Assembly (NCBI GenBank): GCA_027596195.1
Contig: JADGJG010000164.1
Coordinates: 1 to 34,942 of the forward strand
Reading direction: 5' to 3'
Source: Podochytrium sp. JEL0797
Taxonomy: Eukaryota; Chytridiomycota; Chytridiomycetes; Chytridiales; Chytriomycetaceae
Length of the DNA stretch: 34,942 nucleotides
The position numbers and the translations under genes were made by a program. Shown piece after piece: positions 1 to 11,245 of this stretch (position 1 is the stretch's first letter; each line of letters opens with the position of its first letter). The notes under the pieces were generated by a model. The model ran no database searches. It was not told where the DNA came from and saw only the letters and a program-made list of their open reading frames with translations.

Positions 1-102
1 CCCCCCCCCCCCCCCCACACCCCCACCCCCCCCCCCCCCCCCCCCCCCCCACCCCCCCCCCCCACCCCCACCCCCCCCCCCGGCCCCCCCCCCCCCCCCG
101 CC
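1..102. repeat. Poly-C low-complexity contig end
   Basis: An almost pure run of C with a few A and G, directly at the window edge. It does not look like the common fungal telomere unit (CCCTAA/TTAGGG). A similar C-rich block closes the other end of the window. Most likely a homopolymer at which assembly broke off, or a sequencing artefact. No gene content. Confidence 0.8.
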
Positions 103-286
103 ACAATGCATTCCCTTTTCCAAATTTCTATTATGTTGCCTCTAATGGTATATTGCAAGTCCGTCCGCGACATTCACATCTTTTTGTAAGCCCATCCTTC
201 CTCTTATCATGCAGTTTTTTTTCGCACATCTCCATTGTTTCACCAACGTATTGTCTTTCTTCGGCATCTCTCAAAAGACTGAAAGA

Positions 287-3121
287 ATGGGAGCAGGAGA
301 GTCCAAGATGCGCACGTATTTCCACAGAGATGACTATACGTCGTTTCAGGTGAACCTGCCTGATTCCTCTCCCCCAAAGGCGTGGATTTGCGCGCTTGTT
401 TCCACGGGGATTGATTTCTTCTTTTTCCAACACCAGAACTTCACACCACCCGATACTATCATGTATACACACTACAATGCAGTGGAGAAGGAAACGAACG
501 CGATGGTGTCCATATTTACTTACGGGTTTAGCCAAAAAAGACATGGAGAATCGGCATTGAAGGAAACCGATGCGAAACGCAAACTGCCAGAAAAGTGGAT
601 TATTATCAACGCATTGCAGGTTCGATATTGGAATTAAACGCGTGTTTTATTGACTCCATGATTTTGCAGCGGCTCAAAACGATTCGTCACCCCGGAATCA
701 TCAAATTCAAAGAAGCCATTCTGACAGAGAATTATCTTTACGTAATTACTGAGCCTGTTATTCCATTATCGAAAATGTGGAACGACCTTCCCGCCGAGGA
801 AATCGCGTTGGGAATTCACCGCACGTTGCAGACGGTTCAATTCTTGCACAACAACGAGCTTTGCCACAACAATCTCCAATTTTCGTCTCTGTATGTTAGT
901 GTCCGGGAGAGATCCTGGTTGCTTGGTGGACTCGAGTTCACCACTCCGTTTCAAGACATCACCAAAACCTTTACCAATTCTCTTGCCAACTCCATTCCCA
1001 CTGATATCATTCCTCCTGAAGACTATGACCCGAATGTGACTCCTGGGCTGGTCCAATCACGCGATTTCTATGCGTTGGGACACTTGCTCACTCACTTGCT
1101 GTCGCCACTGCTGAGTCCCACCAATCTCGTCAAGCAAGATGCATTCTTCGATTGGAGAGATCTTCAGCGACTTGCGGATATGATGACGGCCATGAGTCCA
1201 TTCAAGCGGATTGGGGTGCAACAGGTGTTGGAGAGCGCCGTGCTTTCAAACAATCAGTTTATTTTCGTGGTTCATCATTTATTGAAAAATATGCGCGCTT
1301 TGGAGCCTTCAGAAAAGATTTTGGGGTTCAGGTAGACTCTTGTTTTTTCTTACTCGTCGAGGGGTCTGATTTGTTTCTATTCCCAGGAAAATTGCCCCGC
1401 TGATTCGAACGCTACCGGCTACGACCGTGACAGCGTACATTCTACCCCTCATTCTCAACACGGAGTTGTTTGGGGAACCCGGGATCGAAATCATCTTGCG
1501 CGACGTGTTTTCTCAAAAGACCACTAATGAAGAGGCGGTAGCCATTTTACCCGCCAGCAGTTTTACGAATTTCGTGATCCCCTTCATTTCGAATAGCCTC
1601 AAACGCAGGGAATTTGATATCCGGAGAACCATGCTGAAGCTGTATTCATGTTATTTCGAGGTGTTGTTTGATGCGAATCCTGTTCAGTTTTCGGTGGCGA
1701 TCATGCCTGAGGTTTGTTTCGCTTGCAGTTTACACAACGTTTCGCTTGCGGTTTACACAATAGAGTTAAGAGCTAATGTGTTTGGGTTTCCAGCTTTTAG
1801 TCGGTCTGAATGAATCAAATGAAGAAATCTACGTCGACACACTCGCCGCACTTTGCATGACGATTCCGCGTCTATTTCTTCACGAGTTTGAACAAGAAAA
1901 GAGAACCGCAAGCGCAACGACACCTCTCGCCCAAAGGGAAAGTTTTGCACCTTCTTCAAACGGTATTCGCCGCTCTTCAGTCAACGGAGCAAAGAAGATG
2001 CTTCCCGGATTCACCCCCATCCCAGCCAGCGTTCTTGTCCAGAGTTACATTATTCCACGAGTTTTGAACGCGTGTGTGGATCCTCAGTTATCGGTTGCGA
2101 ATAATGTGGTTCTCTTGAAGGGCTTGGTGGATATGTGGAAGCAACTGTGTTGTCTCGAAAGCAAACATGCGGTGAGGAATTAATGTTGTTGCCTTCTCCT
2201 ATTCGGCTTCTTTAGTAAGGTTTTTTTTGGCAGGCATTGAAGGCGACTGTTTTCTTGTTGAGTTCTAGTTTTAAGACTGTGTTGGGGGTGATTTCGAAGG
2301 ACATCAAATACTCGTTTGTCACTGATGTTTTGGTGGGTGGAATGGGTGGAAGAACTTATAGAGATGGGGAAGAGCATTGGATGCCCAAGGTTCTTGAGAT
2401 ATTGGTGCCTTTTCTGATCTCGCCTGATGAGTAAGTTTTGTCGCCGTTCATACCAAAAACAGAGAATTCTAAAGATCACAATGAATTTAGGCATTTGAGA
2501 AGCATTATCTGCGACATTACACTCCAGTCGGTCACCTTGATTGCGCAATATCCTTCCAAGCCAATCGATTTGGATTATGCAACGCCAATCACGGATCGAA
2601 GAATTGAACGGATGGGAAACGCCATTATCCACTCTGGGCCCAAGCGGCAACCCCTCAACATTGACGAGTCTGCGTTGATTCTCGATGACGATTGTGACGC
2701 GTTCGATCCGCCTTTGCGATTTGCAAAAACGGATCCACCGCTGCCAGCGAAAATTCCTGTGGATAGCTTTGAGGGCGAGTTTTTGGGGACTTATCCGTTG
2801 AAGTACTCAAAAAACGTGAGTAATTCGAAAGCCGCTGGGTTGGAGAAGAGGTCGAGCAAACAGCTGTCGAGTTCTCGAAAACCAACGCAAAAGCCGGTCG
2901 TCAACCCAAGTCAAGAGTTCATGGAAATATCGCTGGATTCAAATACTCCACCTCAAATCAGAGGATTTCGAAGTGCAAACTCGCACAAGGCAAAAACCCT
3001 ACAGTCGAGCGTTGGGACTTCGAGAGCTTCAACAATGTCTGAAATTCCAGCTCCTTCGTCCTGGAAAGAATCCATCGTCTCGGATTCTCTTTTGCAAGCA
3101 CTTTCGTCTCGACAACATTAG
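287..3121 (+). CDS. SCY1-like pseudokinase, SCYL3/PACE-1 type
   Basis: Seven exons: 287-349, 437-619, 670-1331, 1387-1711, 1794-2171, 2234-2430, 2491-3121 (812 aa, all GT-AG). The start is chosen because it gives MGAGESK, a good N-myristoylation signal like the MG start of human SCYL3. A kinase-fold domain covers roughly residues 20-290, with LKTIRHPGIIKF in the alpha-C region. Catalytic residues are degenerate: HNNLQ (about residue 150) stands where HRDLK..N is expected and GGLE where DFG is expected, so it should lack phosphotransfer activity. Residues about 300-560 are helical and HEAT-like, as in SCY1 proteins. The C-terminal 220 residues are polar and low-complexity. Family members act in Golgi/COPI traffic; SCYL3 binds ezrin and the Golgi. 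The role here is inferred. It is convergent with the ABCA gene, with 17 bp between the stops. The first intron (87 nt) is open in frame, so its retention would add 29 residues. Confidence 0.8.
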
Positions 3122-3138
3122 GTTTTTATTTGATAAAA

Positions 3139-6100
3139 TTATCTTAAGAGTCTAAAGAAGTATGTTAATGACGAGTAAAGAAATGATGCTGAATTCTCAC
3201 CATTTGACACAATTTTGAAAAACACATTCTCCAGAGTTGTTTGACTGATATCCCTGTTTTGCTTTGTCAATTCCAAATCTCGACATCAATCTAAAACAAA
3301 CACGTACCAATCAATGATTCCACGAGCTGCTCCTGCCTCCTCAACCAAATTGATAAGTTTCGACACGTCCCCCTTCGCAGCAGCAAATTCGTAAATGAAA
3401 TGCGAATTCAGCGAATCAATGAGAACCCAATCTTGGGGCAACAGAGATTGAACAAAAGTTTTGGCTCCCGCTGCATCAAAGTCGCTTGAAATGGCAAACG
3501 TAAGCCGGAAGCCGTTTCCGTAGATGCGTTTCAAGCTCGCATGAGGTCCAACACATTTGAGGTTTCCGCGGACCATGATTCCGATTCTGTTGCAACATGC
3601 ATCTGCTTCTTCCATCGAATGCGTTGTCTGCGAAATTATATTCAGTGTTTGTGTGTGTGGGGTTGTGTTTTTTGAAACCTACCAAAATAATCGTTTTGCC
3701 ACCCCTCGCGTCTTTTATGATTTTCCAAATTTGACGTCTGACATCAGGATCCAGTCCAGTCTAAAATGACACCATCAAAAAACAATATTAACGGGAAAAG
3801 AGGGGCAGGGCGCACCGTCGGCTCGTCCAAAAATATCAATTTCGGGTTTCCCGCCATAGCAATCGCGATACTCAGTCTCCTCTTTTCACCACCTGACAAG
3901 TTCCTTGTTGTACGATGCGCCAAGTGATCGAGCTTGACGTCTTTCATTAATTTTTTCACGCTCAAAACTTGATCAGAAGGCTTGACGCCCTTCAGGCGGC
4001 TGTAAAACAGTAGGTGTTCTTGAATCGTTAAATCGTCCCACAAGATGTCTTCCTGCTCGTATTGGTTAAATTTTTGAGTGTCTTCTGTGTATTATCTTAC
4101 CTGGGGACAAATCCCGATACGCGTCTGAATCTCATCCATATGATCCAAGCCGATTCCGTCAATCCATGCATTACCACCAGTCGCCTTGCTTGATCCAGTC
4201 AAAATCGACATGAGAGTTGATTTCCCTGCTCCGTTGGGTCTAATCAACAGGGTTAAGACGGTGAAAACCCCCCAAAGACACTGCTTACCCCAATAATCCA
4301 AACACCACACCCTGTTCAACAGCAAACGAGATCCCATTCAAAGCCATTTTGATTTCTCTCTTCTGCTTACACTTTGTGTCCAAACCCGGGTACTTTTTCT
4401 TGAGACTGTGAATCACCAACGGACAGGTTCCAATCAACGAATCAATGTTTCGCGACACGCGTTCAAACTCTTGAATCACATCGGAATCTTCTCCTTTGCA
4501 CACACTCATGTCGATCGTTTCACTGGTTGTCACCACGGTTGGTGTTGGTGTTGTGTGGGCCGAATCGAGCGCTTCCGGTTGGAAAAACTGCGTGATTGGC
4601 CAATGCCACGGTGCGGCCACTCCGATTGCAGAAGGGACAACGGTCTCCAAGTATGCAGCCATGATTTGCATAATAATGGATTCGAGGAGTAAGCAATAGA
4701 TGCTCCAGAGTGCTTGATCGTTTCCGCTCAGTTTGGACAAGGTGTATGGAGTGAAATTTGGGTCGTAGGAAGATCTAAAAGCATACTGGTTTATATGTTG
4801 GAGAACAGGTAAGGGGGAGAGCATACTGATTAATCACAGACAACGCTCTGATGAAAGCAAATGGCGGCCAAATCAGAAAAGAAGCTGGTAACGACATGGG
4901 TAAAGGATACAATGAGTTGAGCGGAATCGATCCCACCACACTGGCCAAGACAATCATAAACGATATAGCTGTATAAATGCGTTAATTCAATGGATTTCTT
5001 TCATTGATATTCACATACACAGGGTGATGTTGCTGTTGTGACAAACGGATGCGATCAAAAAACTCATTGATATCTGCGTGAGCCCCCAAACAAGAAACAA
5101 AATAATCAAGACACTGGGAGATGTCTTGCGTGTACGTGGTTAATAAGAAGGAAAATTGAAGAAGAAGTAGGACGAACCAATGTAAACATTTGAAGTTTGA
5201 AGCAAAATCCAGACACCGCAAACACGACTGCTGAAATTGCGTAAATCGAGTAGAATGTGACGAATTGGGACAGTGAATAGATCCAGGTCTTGACTCCGTT
5301 CTGTGAAACGATTGTGTAAGAAATGAAATTGCAATGAGAACAAATCGACGAACAATTTTCATCATGGCTACAATCTAAATAAACTCATGAGTAAAGGACT
5401 GTCTACTGAACAAAAATTGGCGTTACCTTTGCCTCCTTCTCCTTGGTCAACGACACAGCAAACAACGGCATCAAAAACGAGACCGCGAACGGGTACAGAA
5501 TCCGCCCTATAAAGCTTCCCAAGGATACAACTACCGCTGTAGAAGACAAAATGGGGAATGCTCGAACAGATTGGGTTATCACGGAATCGCTCAGACTTTC
5601 CGAGCTTGCCCTCAAGAATGCATTCGATAACTGAGACTGAACCAAGATTTGCCTCAAATCTGGAGCAGGAAAAGCAGCCACGGCTTCAAGCTTGGGATCA
5701 GAGCCAATATGCAATGAATATGCGTATTGCGAAGACGTTTGGTTGAGCTGCGTGAATATGATTCCACCAAACGGCAGGTGCGAAATTGCCGCTGAAGCAT
5801 TAGCAAGAAAGAACATCATGTCCATTGTAGAAGGATTTGGTGTAAGTAGAACATTTGTGTCCACTGCGGTCACGTTTGTCAGTGCAGTGACGAGGACGTC
5901 GAATAACGCTTGATCCATTTCGGCACTCGAGTTGTGATTCTAATTGAAAACTTAGACCCACCCACAAGAAAAGCAACTCTCCTCTCTTGAATACCTTTCT
6001 AAAAGCCGGCACTTTTTGATACCCTGTCAATTGCATCTTGAACGGGTCCACATCAAGACAAAACCGGACCTCAATCGTTTCCAACAGCCCCATGCTGCCA

Positions 6101-6948
6101 TTCGAATTAAACGGCAAGAATCCGAGATCCGGAATCATTGCCTGCGTGAGAGAGAACTGGCCATTTTGAAACGATTTGTGCGGATACGAAGCGTTTCCCA
6201 ACACGTCCTCGATCCCTGGACTCACACCGACCCAAAAGATTTCGTTCATTTGGCCAATCATGAGTTGCTTCGCAAGATAAGAGATGGCGTTCGAGCTGAA
6301 GAAACCATCCAATGGCTGTTGTTGATATGTCGCGTCAGAGGCAAGGATCATTGAAGTTTGAGGCAACGTTGAATCCGGCGAGTATGGCGAGACGTTTCCT
6401 TTAGCATACCGCTTGCCGAAATGATATACACACGGTTTGATTGAATTCAAAGAGTAACCAGAAGTTTGACCTGCTGATGCGCTGAAATCCAAAAATTGAA
6501 GGAAATTGACGTGCGTCACAAGGGTCGTGGCTCCTGGAATCGAAGAGGCCGCTGTTGTTGGCAATAGATTACTCGAAAGGTCTAAAATGGGCCAATTCAG
6601 CTGCGCATCGAGTGCAAACTCGTTTGAACAGAACAGGATATCTGTTCGAAAAATTTAATCAACGCGATCGAACCAAGCAGACTCGATCCCAGCACACGAA
6701 CCTTTAGGCGCCCCAGACATCTTCAGCAGTAAGTTTTGAACAACTTGTCCAATCAGTGAACACGTAAAGGTCATGATCAAAGGACACAAGGAGACAAAAA
6801 ATAGGTTGCCTAGAATTTGGCGTTTCTGATGTGTGAAGGATTTGCACAGCTGACAGGAATAAACCAGTCAGACGCATATATGAAATACCATGCAACGAAT
6901 ACGAACCAACGCGTGCAGCTGCGTCCTCGTGGTTTTGCTGTCCGTCAT
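3139..6948 (-). CDS. ABC transporter, subfamily A, half-size (one TMD, one NBD)
   Basis: Fourteen exons on the minus strand, in order: 6903-6948, 6702-6809, 5995-6641, 5427-5939, 5354-5374, 5178-5300, 5019-5124, 4827-4968, 4289-4774, 4101-4239, 3816-4052, 3683-3760, 3308-3627, 3139-3244. The sum is 1024 codons (1023 aa), exactly in frame. Residue map: N-terminal TQLHALVR, then a first membrane helix (about 18-45); a large extracytoplasmic loop with N-glycosylation sequons (about 50-400); a membrane bundle (about 410-640) holding the ABCA-typical EKEAKIVAMMKINGVKTW; then the nucleotide-binding domain, with Walker [10 protein letters not shown] split by an intron (about 729), signature [10 protein letters not shown] (about 829), Walker [14 protein letters not shown], and switch His in TTHSMEEAD. 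The C-terminal [10 protein letters not shown] is also ABCA-typical. Family members move lipids across membranes; the substrate here cannot be told. Exon 5 is only 21 nt. Confidence 0.88.
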
Positions 6949-7050
6949 CTTTTCGGGTGGAAATCTTGGAAATCTGTCGGCCCGCTTTTCTCCCGCTTCG
7001 CGAACACCAAGAAATCGATCTTCTTTGTTTATTCTTCCAAAAAGTCGCTA

Positions 7051-8916
7051 TCACCCAATTCTTCTTCTCCATTCTTGCTCCCTTAGCCTGCTCTGCAAAT
7101 ACTCTTCCAACGCATCCTCCTCCACCGCATCCGAAATAACCCTATACTTTCTCATGGCCTGTAAGTCTCTCTCGCTCAAGCTACTTCGCTTTCGATTCAT
7201 GTGCTCAACACTCAAGCTTTGCAACCGTGGACAGTGCTGCACGAGTCGGAAAAGATTCCGAAGCGACTGCCTTTCAGGGGTCATCGTCAAGTGCTCGAGA
7301 GTGAATCTAGATGCAGAACGGGTGATATGAGAGAGAACTTCGTTGAGCCTGAGGTCCCAGCAATCGTCAATGTAAATGGTCTGTGAAGAAAAAAAAAGTA
7401 CTTAGATCGAAGCACCCTTCAGCACCTTATCTTCCATGTTTACCTTTAACTTCTCCAACCTCGAAAGTAACTCCCCCACAAACGGATGCGTCACCCGACA
7501 CCTCACCAACGTGACGCACGTGAGTCCTCGAGCAAACTTCAACGCCATCAGATGAGAATCCAACACAGCTTCTCCTGACACCGAAATCGACACCAACGCA
7601 AGGGTTTCAGCATCAGGAACATTCAAACGCGTCTGATGAAACTGAATCCCGGGATACGCCGGCGTCCCGTTGGTCACTTCGTCCCGTGCCTCCACCGCTG
7701 CCACCTTCCGCCACTGCGGATACGGCTCGACAAACTCGTTGTCCTGAATCGGATAATTGCACATCAAGTCACATCCCGAGGCCGAAAACAACTCCAACTG
7801 CGTTAAACTGCAAAGCACCGTCTGAAACCCCGTCACACTGATTGACGTTCGATTCAAATACAGCATTCGCAAGCTCCCATGCAATTTAGAGTGTACTCCA
7901 CAGCAGAGGGCCGTGACGCCTTGATCCGAGATATAACATTCATCCAAAGTGAGAGAAACGAGACGTTGGTTGTGGATCGCAATGTGACACGCCGTGTGAT
8001 TTGTGAGTCTCGAGCAGGCCGTGAGCGACAGATTTTGCAACTGTGGTAGGTGGTCCAGCAGTTGTGGAATGTCGGCGTCCAAGAGTTTGGTTCGTGAGAG
8101 GTTCAGCGAGGTCATCACAAGGCCGGCCGTTAGTGAAGCTGTCGCCCACACACCTATTTCAACCTGTCCGCATCCTGATATGTCGAGTTTATCGAGACTT
8201 GCAAGCGCCAAAGAGCAGAGAGATGTGGTTGAGAAGTCCGGAGCATGCACGGTGAGAGATTCGAGATGTTTGCATCGGTTGATGATGTCAAAGAGGTGGT
8301 CATCTGAAATGGCGAGTTCACCGAGGTGGAGGCATTTGACTGAGTTCATGTAATGCCGCGTTTCGTAGTAGATGGATTCCTTCACCGTACGGATGAAGAG
8401 GGAGAGGGTGGTGGGGGACGTGAGTATAGGAGTTTTGTAGAGACGAGGGAAAAGGGCTGAGAGGTGGCGATGGGATACCATCATGAAGGATTTGTGGTCT
8501 TTCAAGGACGGCAGGTATTTGGAGATTTCGACCAGAATCTCAAACGGTAACAGAGGCGGCGCGTTTTTCTTGCTCTTGATTCTCAGGACTTGTTGCTGAA
8601 ACAATAATAGCTCAAGATTCGACGCATCCACCTCTTGTTGCGGTTTCGACAAGCTGTCGATATTGCTGTCATCCCACGCGTCGTCAAAGTCCCATTCGTT
8701 GTCATCGTCCGACTGCTGAGAATCCTCACTTTCGGCACTACTTTCATCCGAGTGTGTTTCGATTTCTGACGATTCATTGGAGTCGAGATCAATGGGTTCG
8801 GTTGTTGTGTCGGCCGGCCGCTGGTCTGCGTTGGGCGTGTTTACACGAAGTGTATCCTTAGGCGGCGGTACAGTGTTCGGCTCTGAATGCTGTGATGGCT
8901 GCGCCGATGTGGACAT
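7051..8916 (-). CDS. F-box/leucine-rich-repeat protein, copy A
   Basis: Two exons, 7444-8916 and 7051-7380 (600 aa). The start at 8916 matches the start of copy B. Residues 35-90 form an acidic serine/aspartate tract containing EPIDLDSNESS. An F-box follows at about 120-165 (LLPFEILVEISKYLPSL), then amino-acid-type leucine-rich repeats to the end, for example LTSLNLSRTKLLDADIPQLL and QNLSLTACSRLTN. The F-box would dock on Skp1 in an SCF ubiquitin ligase, and the LRRs would choose the target; the target is unknown. The intron sits at the same place as in copy B. The reading frame stays open upstream of 8916 to 9129, through a decayed copy of ABCA exon 1, so a longer start cannot be excluded. 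I prefer 8916 because copy B starts there. The stop is about 100 bp upstream of the ABCA start on the same strand. Confidence 0.83.
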
Positions 8917-8985
8917 TATTTTCTTGAGATTCCAAAAAAAGAATAAATAAAAATAAGAAATTTTATGAAGACATAGAAAAAGAGA

Positions 8986-9115
8986 ACGAACCAACGGGTG
9001 CACCTGCGTCCTCGTGGTTTTGCTGTCCGTTATCTTTTCGGGTGGAAATCTTGGAAATCTGTTAGCCAAACAACAAGAAATCGGTCTTCTATATTTTTCT
9101 TCCAAAAAAGTCATT
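8986..9115 (-). pseudogene. Decayed duplicate of ABCA exon 1 and its 5' leader
   Basis: This stretch matches 6901-7055, the ABCA first exon (6903-6948), its donor GT and its leader. The best 77 bases differ at only about three positions. The ABCA start codon has become ATA (9031-9033), giving [16 protein letters not shown] in place of [16 protein letters not shown]. Similarity ends just past the donor dinucleotide, so the duplication boundary lies in ABCA intron 1. The copy also lacks about 25 bp of the leader. It sits directly upstream of F-box copy A and downstream of copy B, as expected if a tandem duplication unit comprised an F-box gene plus the 5' end of ABCA. Confidence 0.85.
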
Positions 9116-9135
9116 AAATATTGTCCCACAAAGTT

Positions 9136-11077
9136 TTAAAACCTCCATTCCCAGCCCTGCAAGTACCCCTCCAACGCATCCTCCTCCACAGCGTCCGAAA
9201 CAACCCCAAACTTTCTCATGGCCAACAATTCTGCCTCTTGAAAGCTCTTTCTACTTCGATTCATGTGCGAAACACTCACACTTTTCAACCGCGGACAGGT
9301 TTGCACGAGACGGAAAATATCGCGAAGCGGAACCCGTTCATTTGTCGCCGTCAAGTGCTCGAGAGTGAATCTGCATGGGGAGCGGGCAATGTGAAATATA
9401 ATGCTTTTGATGCTGACGTCACCGCAAGGTTCAATGCAAATTGTCTGCATATACAATAAAGTTTAAAAAAATTAACCTCTCTTTAGCCCTCGTTTCCCAA
9501 AAGCTTACCTCCAACTTGTCCAGCCTCGAAACCAACCTCACCACAAACCCCTGCGTCACCCGACACCCCACCAACCTCACCCGCCTGAGCCCCCTCGCAC
9601 CCTTCAACGCGTCCAACTCCGAATCCAACACAGCAGCCCCGGACACCGAAATCGACTCCAACGCAATCGTTTCACCACGAGATACTCTCACCCTCGTCTG
9701 ACGAAACTGAATCCCGGGATATGCTGGCGTCCGAAGGAGCAATTCTTGCCGCACCTCCATGGTGGCTCTTCCCAACCACTCCGGATCCGATTCACGCCAT
9801 TCCTGGGGAAGCGAGCTATTATGCATCAACGCACATCTCACCGCCGCAAACGACTCCAACTTTGGTAAACTGCACAGCACCGTTTGAAACCCCGCCACAC
9901 TGATTGCCGTTCGATTCAAACGCAACATTCGCAAGCTCCCATGCAGTTTTGAATACACTCCACAACAAAGCGCCGTGACTCCTTCATCCGAAATATGACA
10001 TTCATCCAAAACGAGCGAAACGAGACCCTGATTGTGAATCGCAATGTGACAGGCTGTCGAATTCGTGAGTCTCGCACAGGCTGTGAGCGAGAGGTTTCGC
10101 AACTGTGGGAGGTGGTCCAACAGTTGGGGAACGTGGGCGTCCGAGATTTTGGTGCGCGAGAGATTGAGCGAGGTCATTGTGAACTCTGCGGACGGGAGGC
10201 AAGTCGTAGAACCGAGGTTCATGACCCATATCCCCATTTCAACGCCCCCGCATCCGGACATGTCGAGATTCTCGAGGTTCGGAAGCGCATTGGAAACATG
10301 GCAGAGCGACGTGCTCGTGACGGTTGGGGTATGCACGCTGAGAGATTCGAGACGGTTGCATCGGTTGATGATGTCAAAGAGGTGGTCGTCTGAAATGGAG
10401 AGGTCGCCGAGGTGGAGGCATTTGACTGAGTTCATGTAATGCCGCGTTTCGTAGTAGACGGATTCCTTCACCGTGCGGATGAAGAGGGAGAGGGTGGTGG
10501 GGGATGTGATTGCAGGAGTTTTGTAGAGACGAGGGAAAAGGGCAGAGAGGTGACGTTGGGAGACCATCATGAAAGATTTGTGGTCTTTCAAGGAGGGAAG
10601 GTATTTGGAGATTTCGACGAGAATCTCAAACGGCAACAGAGGCGGCGCGGGTTTCTTGCTCTTGATGCTCAGGACTTGTTGCTGAAACAACAACAGCTCA
10701 AGATTCGACCCATCCACCTCTTGCTGTTGCGGTTTCAGCACGCTTTCAGTATTGCTGTCATCCCACGCGTCGCCAAAGTCCCATTCGTCGTCGTCGTCAG
10801 ATTGCTGAGAATCCTCACTTTCGGCGCTGGTTTCATCCGAGTGGGTTATGCTTTCTGATGATTCGTTCGAGTCGAGATCCATGGGTTCAGTGGTTGCGTC
10901 AACGGGTCGGTGGTTGATTTTGTCGCGGATTTTCGACAACAACGAGGATGCGGTGGGGGTTGTGGACTCATAAATGAGGCTCGCAGGAAGTTTTTGCGGC
11001 GTAAGGGGTGATGCATCGTTTGGCTGCGAGTGTGGTGGCCTTGGCGGTTGCGCAGGCGTAATTTGCGGCGATGACAT
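9136..11077 (-). CDS. F-box/leucine-rich-repeat protein, copy B
   Basis: Two exons, 9509-11077 and 9136-9444 (625 aa). It is a tandem paralogue of the gene at 7051-8916, with the same order: proline-rich N-terminus, acidic serine tract (DSNESSESITHSDETSAES), F-box (LLPFEILVEISKYLPSL, nearly identical in both copies) and C-terminal LRRs. The N-terminus is about 30 residues longer than in copy A. The F-box and the first 60 residues after it are almost unchanged between copies, whereas the distal LRRs and C-terminus diverge clearly (VEEDALEGYLQGWEWRF versus VEEDALEEYLQSRLREQ). That fits a shared Skp1-binding part with a changing target-binding part. Likely an SCF substrate receptor; the substrate is unknown. 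Confidence 0.83.
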
Positions 11078-11196
11078 TTTCGGACCAACTTTTTTTGGTT
11101 TGTTTTGGGTTGCTTGGACAAATTTTATTCATTTCTTTTGACCAGTTTATTTTTTAAACGGTTCGTCTATTTTCCAAAAAAAACAACACATCACAG

Positions 11197-11198
<2 letters not shown>

Positions 11199-11240
<42 letters not shown>
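11199..11240. repeat. (AC)21 microsatellite
   Basis: An uninterrupted dinucleotide run of 42 nt, ending 5 bp from the stop codon of the calcium pump gene. On the sense strand of that gene it is a (GT)n tract at the start of the 3' UTR. Confidence 0.97.
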
Positions 11241-11242
<2 letters not shown>

Positions 11243-11245
11243 CAT

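Noticed and set aside
1..102. Poly-C end as a telomere
   Set aside because: No CCCTAA-type unit. A near-pure homopolymer is better explained by an assembly edge.
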